Of a stretch of DNA of 64,000 nt, positions 60,578 to 64,000 are shown piece by piece. The stretch covers positions 114,972 to 178,971 of the forward strand of contig CAKQRD010000003.1 in NCBI GenBank assembly GCA_934271275.1, given 5' to 3'. A program made the translations under genes and the position numbers. The notes beneath the pieces were generated by a model, which was not told the DNA's origin, made no database searches, and saw nothing but the letters and a program-made list of their open reading frames with translations. The DNA is from an uncultured Clostridia bacterium (GTDB lineage: Bacteria > Bacillota > Clostridia > Christensenellales > Borkfalkiaceae). Each line of letters starts with the position of its first letter. Position 1 is the stretch's first letter.

Positions 60578-61948
60578 ATGAATTACGACGTGATAATCGT
60601 AGGCGCGGGTCCCGGCGGCATTTTTGCCGCTTACGAACTTTCCAAAAAAAGTCCGGAGCTTAAAGTAGCCGTTTTTGAAACGGGACACTCTCTCGAACAC
60701 AGAAAATGCCCTATCGACGGCAAAAAAGTTAAAAGCTGTATCAAATGTAAAACCTGTTCTATAATGTCCGGTTTTGGCGGAGCGGGCGCGTTTTCCGACG
60801 GGAAATATAATATAACCAACGATTTCGGCGGCACACTTCACGAATACATCGGCAAAGAAGAGGCTATCGAGCTTATGCAGTACGTCGACGATATAAATAT
60901 GGAATACGGCGGAGAAGGTACGAAAATGTATTCGACCGCGGGAACGGGGCTTAAAAAGGTATGCTTGCAAAACAAGCTTCACCTTTTAGACGCAAAGGTG
61001 CGCCACCTCGGCACGGATAAAAACTACGTAGTGCTGCAAAATTTTTATAATGCTATCAAAGATAAAACAGACTTCCATTTCGATTGCCCCGTAACGGATA
61101 TTAAAGCCATAGACGGCGGTTTCGAGGTTACCGCAAATGACGGCGTATACACCTGTAAGGACTGTATCATTTCTGTCGGCAGAAGCGGAAGCAGCTGGAT
61201 GGAAGGGCTTTGCAAAAAACTCGATATTCCCACGAAATCCAACCGCGTCGATATAGGTGTGAGAGTGGAGCTGCCCGCAGAGATATTCTCTACTCTGACC
61301 GACGAACTATATGAAAGCAAAATCGTTTACAGAACGGAAAAATTCGAGGATAACGTAAGAACGTTCTGTATGAACCCTAACGGAATAGTCGTAAACGAAA
61401 ACACGAACGGAATAGTTACGGTAAACGGACACAGTTTCGAGGACGAAAACAAAAAAACGGGAAACACGAATTTCGCGCTTCTCGTTTCCAAGCATTTTTC
61501 AGAACCGTTCAAGGACAGCAACGGCTACGCGGAAAGCATTGCGAGACTTTCTAATATGCTCGGCGGCGGCGTAATCGTGCAACGTTTCGGCGACCTTATA
61601 AGAGGCAGAAGGAGTACGATTAAACGAATTGAAGAAAACGTTACCGTCCCCACTCTTTCTGCCACACCCGGCGATTTGAGTCTTGTTTTACCGAAGAGAA
61701 TTCTCGACGGTATCATTGAAATGATTTATGCACTCGATAAAATCGCTCCCGGAACGGCAAACGACGATACCCTTCTTTACGGCGTAGAAGTTAAGTTCTA
61801 TAATATGCAGGTAGAAATCGACAATAATCTTGAAACCAAGCTGAAAGGCTTATACGTTATCGGAGACGGCAGCGGCGTAACTCACTCCCTCTCTCACGCT
61901 TCTGCAAGCGGCGTATACGTTGCCAGAAAAATTGCGGCAAACGAATAA
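60578..61948 (+). CDS. FAD-dependent dehydrogenase-like protein (COG2509 type)
   Basis: 456 residues with N-terminal FAD Rossmann motif IIVGAGPGGIFAAYELSKKSP and a Cys-rich insert CPIDGKKVKSCIKCKTCSIMSGFGGAGAFSDGKYN. The C-terminal half has GVEVKFYNMQVEIDNNLETKLKGLYVIGDGSGVTHSLSHASASGVYVARKI, the family's second flavin contact. The substrate is unknown. The four Cys (CxxxxxxxxCxxCxxC pattern) may bind a metal. AGGAG lies 8 bases before the ATG. It is the only plus-strand gene between yitT and the tRNAs and splits the usual sigF-spoVA arrangement. Confidence 0.9.
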   Translation: MNYDVIIVGAGPGGIFAAYELSKKSPELKVAVFETGHSLEHRKCPIDGKKVKSCIKCKTCSIMSGFGGAGAFSDGKYNITNDFGGTLHEYIGKEEAIELMQYVDDINMEYGGEGTKMYSTAGTGLKKVCLQNKLHLLDAKVRHLGTDKNYVVLQNFYNAIKDKTDFHFDCPVTDIKAIDGGFEVTANDGVYTCKDCIISVGRSGSSWMEGLCKKLDIPTKSNRVDIGVRVELPAEIFSTLTDELYESKIVYRTEKFEDNVRTFCMNPNGIVVNENTNGIVTVNGHSFEDENKKTGNTNFALLVSKHFSEPFKDSNGYAESIARLSNMLGGGVIVQRFGDLIRGRRSTIKRIEENVTVPTLSATPGDLSLVLPKRILDGIIEMIYALDKIAPGTANDDTLLYGVEVKFYNMQVEIDNNLETKLKGLYVIGDGSGVTHSLSHASASGVYVARKIAANE

Positions 61949-61970
61949 TAAAATTCAATTTAACTATATA

Positions 61971-62014
61971 AAAAAACCCCGACGAAAACGAAAATTTCCG
62001 TCGAGGCTTTTTTA
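61971..62014 (+). terminator. Terminator of the flavoprotein gene
   Basis: CCCCGACG pairs with CGTCGAGG (one mismatch) and is flanked by A6 and T7, so it may also act weakly on the minus strand. Confidence 0.7.
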
Positions 62015-62023
62015 TTAGCTAGA

Positions 62024-62064
62024 AAACGGGCGAAAGTCCGGAAAAACCGGACTTACGCCCGTTT
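62024..62064 (-). terminator. Terminator of the spoIIA operon
   Basis: AAACGGGCG and an inner AAGTCCGG pair with CCGGACTT and CGCCCGTTT around AAAAA, a 17-bp stem with one A-A mismatch. On the minus strand TTTTCTAG follows, suiting sigF. Confidence 0.78.
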
Positions 62065-62122
62065 AAGGGTTGCTCGTTTTATGTTGCTATTTTACGTCGA
62101 TTTTCAATCTATGTCAAGAAAA

Positions 62123-62839
62123 TCAGAATTTCGTTCTTATCTTGTCTATTATTTTGTTTTCAAGTCGAGAAATCTGCACCTGCGACAAGCCGAGGCTTTC
62201 CGCTATTTCCGCCTGTGTTTTGTCTCTGAAATACCTTAAAACGACGATTTTACGGTCGCGCTCGGAAAGACTTTCGATAACGCCCGTAAGCATTATCTTG
62301 TTCAGCATATCTTCCTCCCTTTCTCCCGAAGGAATCTTTTCGATAAGCTCCTGCGCGTCGTCCTCGTCCTCGAATTTATCGTAGATTGAAAGCGGCATTC
62401 TCGCGCTGTCAAGAGCCTCTGCCACTTCTTCCGGCGAAATGCCGAATTTTTCCGCAATATTTTCTACCGAAGGCGACGCGTCGTTGGCTGTCTGATATGC
62501 GTCTATATATTTATTGATTTTATTTGCGAGTATTTTAAGAGTTCTGGAAACCTTTATCGCGCCGTTGTCGCGCATATAGCGTTTTATCTCGCCTATAACC
62601 ATAGGTACGGTATAGGTAGAGAACTTTACGCCGAAGTTTTCGTCGTAGTTTTTGACGGCTTTCAGAAACCCTATACAGGCTATCTGATAAAGGTCGTCGT
62701 ATTCCACGCCTTTCCCCTTAAATCGCTTTACGATGCTTTTTATGAGCGGCGCGTTCTCGGTAAAGATTTTTTCCTTAGCTTTCTCGTCGCCGATTTTAGC
62801 CTGTCTTAAATACTCGTTAAGCTCTTCTCTGTCAAGCAT
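62123..62839 (-). CDS. sigF: RNA polymerase sporulation sigma factor SigF
   Basis: 238 residues. Region 2 has NAPLIKSIVKRFKGKGVEYDDLYQIACIGFLKAVKNYDENFGVKFSTYTVPMVIGEIKRYMRDNGAIKVSR, and region 4 has LSERDRKIVVLRYFRDKTQAEIAESLGLSQVQISRLE. SigF and SigG are very alike; the call SigF rests on its place after spoIIAA and spoIIAB. It directs the first forespore-specific transcription. GGAG precedes the ATG. Confidence 0.93.
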   Translation of the reverse strand: MLDREELNEYLRQAKIGDEKAKEKIFTENAPLIKSIVKRFKGKGVEYDDLYQIACIGFLKAVKNYDENFGVKFSTYTVPMVIGEIKRYMRDNGAIKVSRTLKILANKINKYIDAYQTANDASPSVENIAEKFGISPEEVAEALDSARMPLSIYDKFEDEDDAQELIEKIPSGEREEDMLNKIMLTGVIESLSERDRKIVVLRYFRDKTQAEIAESLGLSQVQISRLENKIIDKIRTKF

Positions 62840-62851
62840 AACACTCCGCTT

Positions 62852-63271
62852 TTATATGGTTTTAGTCATATAAACCTTCGTACCTTTTCCCTTTCCGGAA
62901 ACGACGTTCACTTCGTCCATAAAGCTTTTCATTATGGTAAAGCCCATACCGGAGCGTTCTTCGTCTTCTCTCGTCGTGAAAAACGGTTCTAAAGCCTCGC
63001 TCACGTCTTCTATTCCCACGCCGTCGTCGAATACGTTTATATGTAAAACGTTGTCGTCTATCTCCGCTTCCATAGTAATTTCGCCTATACCGGTCGGGTA
63101 TCCGTGAACGATGCAGTTCGTTACGGCTTCGCTGACGGCGGTTTTAACGTCCGAAAGCTGGGCAACGCTCGGGTTTAATTGCAGAGTGAATATTCCCGCA
63201 ACAGAACGCGCAAACGCTTCGTTTTTGGAGTACGACGGAAACTTTACCGTCATTTTGTTTTTGTTATCCAT
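62852..63271 (-). CDS. spoIIAB: Anti-sigma F factor SpoIIAB
   Basis: 139-residue GHKL kinase that holds SigF inactive and phosphorylates SpoIIAA. N-box: VSEAVTNCIVHGYPTGIG; G1-box: INVFDDGVGIEDVSEALEPFFTT; G2 region: RSGMGFTIMKSFMDEV. GAGGT lies 9 bases before the ATG. Confidence 0.96.
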   Translation of the reverse strand: MDNKNKMTVKFPSYSKNEAFARSVAGIFTLQLNPSVAQLSDVKTAVSEAVTNCIVHGYPTGIGEITMEAEIDDNVLHINVFDDGVGIEDVSEALEPFFTTREDEERSGMGFTIMKSFMDEVNVVSGKGKGTKVYMTKTI

Positions 63272-63295
63272 AAAAATACCTCTTTATACGGGTTC

Positions 63296-63604
63296 TTAAT
63301 ATTTGGGCATTATAGAATAAAGCCCTGCAAGCTCTATAACCTTTTCCGTAGCAACGGTCGCCCCCGATATGTATGCGGGAACGTTGAATTGCCGCAACTT
63401 TTTGTATCTGCCGATTAAAAGTCCTATTCCCGTGCTGTCCATAAAAGAAACGCCCGAAAGGTCGAATACGAACTTTTTGCTGCCTGCGTTGTCGTATATA
63501 AGCTTATCCAGAATATCCTTGGTTTTGGATGCCGAATATTCGTCAAGCTCGCCGAAAACGTAGACGGTAACTTCTCCCGAAGCTTTTTTGAATCTTACGT
63601 CCAT
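63296..63604 (-). CDS. spoIIAA: Anti-sigma F factor antagonist SpoIIAA
   Basis: 102-residue STAS-domain protein. When dephosphorylated at the conserved Ser (Ser57 in VSFMDSTGIGLLIGRYK, equivalent to Ser58 of B. subtilis) it binds SpoIIAB and frees SigF. AAGGAG lies upstream of the ATG. I looked for the sigma-H promoter of the operon in the 200 bases upstream and found only a GAAT-type -10 without a convincing -35. Confidence 0.95.
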   Translation of the reverse strand: MDVRFKKASGEVTVYVFGELDEYSASKTKDILDKLIYDNAGSKKFVFDLSGVSFMDSTGIGLLIGRYKKLRQFNVPAYISGATVATEKVIELAGLYSIMPKY

Positions 63605-63765
63605 AATCTTTGTTGCTCCTTTGATTCGTCACGATAAAGACTACCATATTCGCGAAAAAGAAAAAAGTCGGAAAAAGTAAAACGATGGTTAGTTTTGTCT
63701 TTTAGGTTCATTTTCAAGGCTATAAAAAAAATTTTTAAAAAGTTTAAAAAAACCCTTTTATTTGT

Positions 63766-63794
63766 TTGACTTTTTTTCTCATTTATTATAACAT
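63766..63794 (+). promoter_or_regulatory. Sigma-A promoter of the tRNA cluster
   Basis: TTGACT at 63766-63771, then either TATAAC (15-base spacer) or TAACAT (17-base spacer). The first tRNA begins 21 bases after the end of the latter. Confidence 0.65.
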
Positions 63795-63814
63795 ATATGA
63801 GCGTCGTGAATGAA

Positions 63815-63890
63815 CGGGGTGTAGCGCAGTTGGTAGCGCACGTGGTTTGGGACCATGGGGTCGGGAGTTCGAGTCTCTTCACCCCGACCA
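63815..63890 (+). tRNA. tRNA-Pro (anticodon TGG)
   Basis: Acceptor CGGGGTG/CACCCCG, D stem GCGC/GCGC, anticodon stem CGTGG/CCATG with loop TTTGGGA (anticodon TGG), T arm GGGAG-TTCGAGT-CTCTT, discriminator A, CCA encoded. Confidence 0.97.
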
Positions 63891-63925
63891 AAACTGTAAT
63901 TCATTCGATACTGATTGATTTTTAA

Positions 63926-64000
63926 GGGCCTTTAGCTCAGTTGGTCAGAGCGGTCGGCTCATAACCGATTGGTCCGCGGTTCGAGTCCGTGAAGGCCCAC
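63926..64000 (+). tRNA. tRNA with anticodon CAT (elongator Met or Ile2), cut by the window end
   Basis: Acceptor GGGCCTT/AAGGCCC, D stem GCTC/GAGC, anticodon stem GTCGG/CCGAT with loop CTCATAA, T arm CGCGG-TTCGAGT-CCGTG, discriminator A. The last C is the first base of CCA; two bases are missing. CAU is shared by elongator tRNA-Met and the lysidine-modified tRNA-Ile2, and the sequence does not decide between them with certainty. 35 bases after tRNA-Pro. Confidence 0.92.

Noticed and set aside
63605..63765. Sigma-H promoter for spoIIAA
   Set aside because: A GCGAATAT resembling the -10 exists near 63647, but no AGGA-type -35 lies at the right distance.

Overview
The window is chromosomal DNA from an endospore-forming member of the Bacillota, most likely an uncultured-type gut clostridium. 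The evidence is the complete spoIIIAA-AH operon, spoIIAA-spoIIAB-sigF, spoVAC-D-E, spoIVB, ytfJ/gerW and yunB. Clostridial gene orders support this (cmk-plsC-ispH-rpsA; nusB-folD-ispA-tlyA-nadK-argR-recN-spoIVB; miaB-mutS-mutL-miaA-lexA), as do the moderately AT-rich composition, Shine-Dalgarno starts mixed with apparently leaderless genes, and a secreted protein with InlB-type repeats. I could not run a database search, so the lineage is inferred. No phage, insertion sequence, CRISPR array or rRNA gene was seen.

Layout. Bases 1-3300 hold the 3' part of a large secreted repeat protein, then a tRNA-Trp gene (minus strand) whose 3' end and terminator are tandemly duplicated. Bases 3350-32736 are almost entirely plus strand: proC, rnhA, a DedA/VTT membrane protein, surE, a flavoprotein, cmk-plsC-(ispH-rpsA fusion), a small membrane protein, spoIIIAA-AH, asp23-nusB-folD-ispA-tlyA-nadK-argR-recN, spoIVB, two D,D-carboxypeptidases, lysA, an M50 protease, scpA-scpB, a DUF2953-like protein, ytfJ and rluB. 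Bases 32784-36878 are a strand-switch zone: a membrane-anchored PadR-type regulator, an AT-rich 640-bp gap with a candidate small RNA, a tyrosine recombinase, a small Cys-rich protein and lexA with its SOS box. From 36951 to 63604 genes are mostly minus strand: an aluminium-resistance/methionine-gamma-lyase-like protein, miaA, mutL, mutS, miaB; then (plus) a class A PBP; then thiI, a cysteine desulfurase, an unknown membrane protein, mutS2, pheT, pheS with a T-box leader, yunB, spoVAE/D/C, yitT, a ferredoxin-thioredoxin-reductase-like protein, (plus) a flavoprotein, and sigF-spoIIAB-spoIIAA. The window ends in a plus-strand tRNA cluster, Pro(UGG) then a CAU tRNA.

How it works together. Forespore control (SpoIIAA/SpoIIAB/SigF), the SpoIIIA channel, the SpoIVB protease that signals to the mother cell, and the SpoVA dipicolinate channel cover successive stages of sporulation. 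Two good sigma-F/G-type promoters (spoIVB, spoVA) fit this. DNA repair (mutSL, mutS2, recN, lexA), chromosome segregation (scpAB), tRNA modification (miaA, miaB, thiI with its sulfur donor) and cell-wall genes (PBP1, two Dac proteins, lysA) make up most of the rest.

Most notable: (1) a perfect internal Shine-Dalgarno and in-frame ATG exactly at the IspH/S1 junction, implying that free ribosomal protein S1 is also made from the fusion gene; (2) several strong sigma-A promoters whose -10 box ends 6-7 nt before the start codon, implying leaderless mRNAs, including lexA and miaB; (3) a recurring 17-bp palindrome of unknown function; (4) a PadR-type DNA-binding domain fused to a four-helix membrane anchor; (5) a possible 36-codon leaderless ORF at the sigma-F/G promoter of spoVA.
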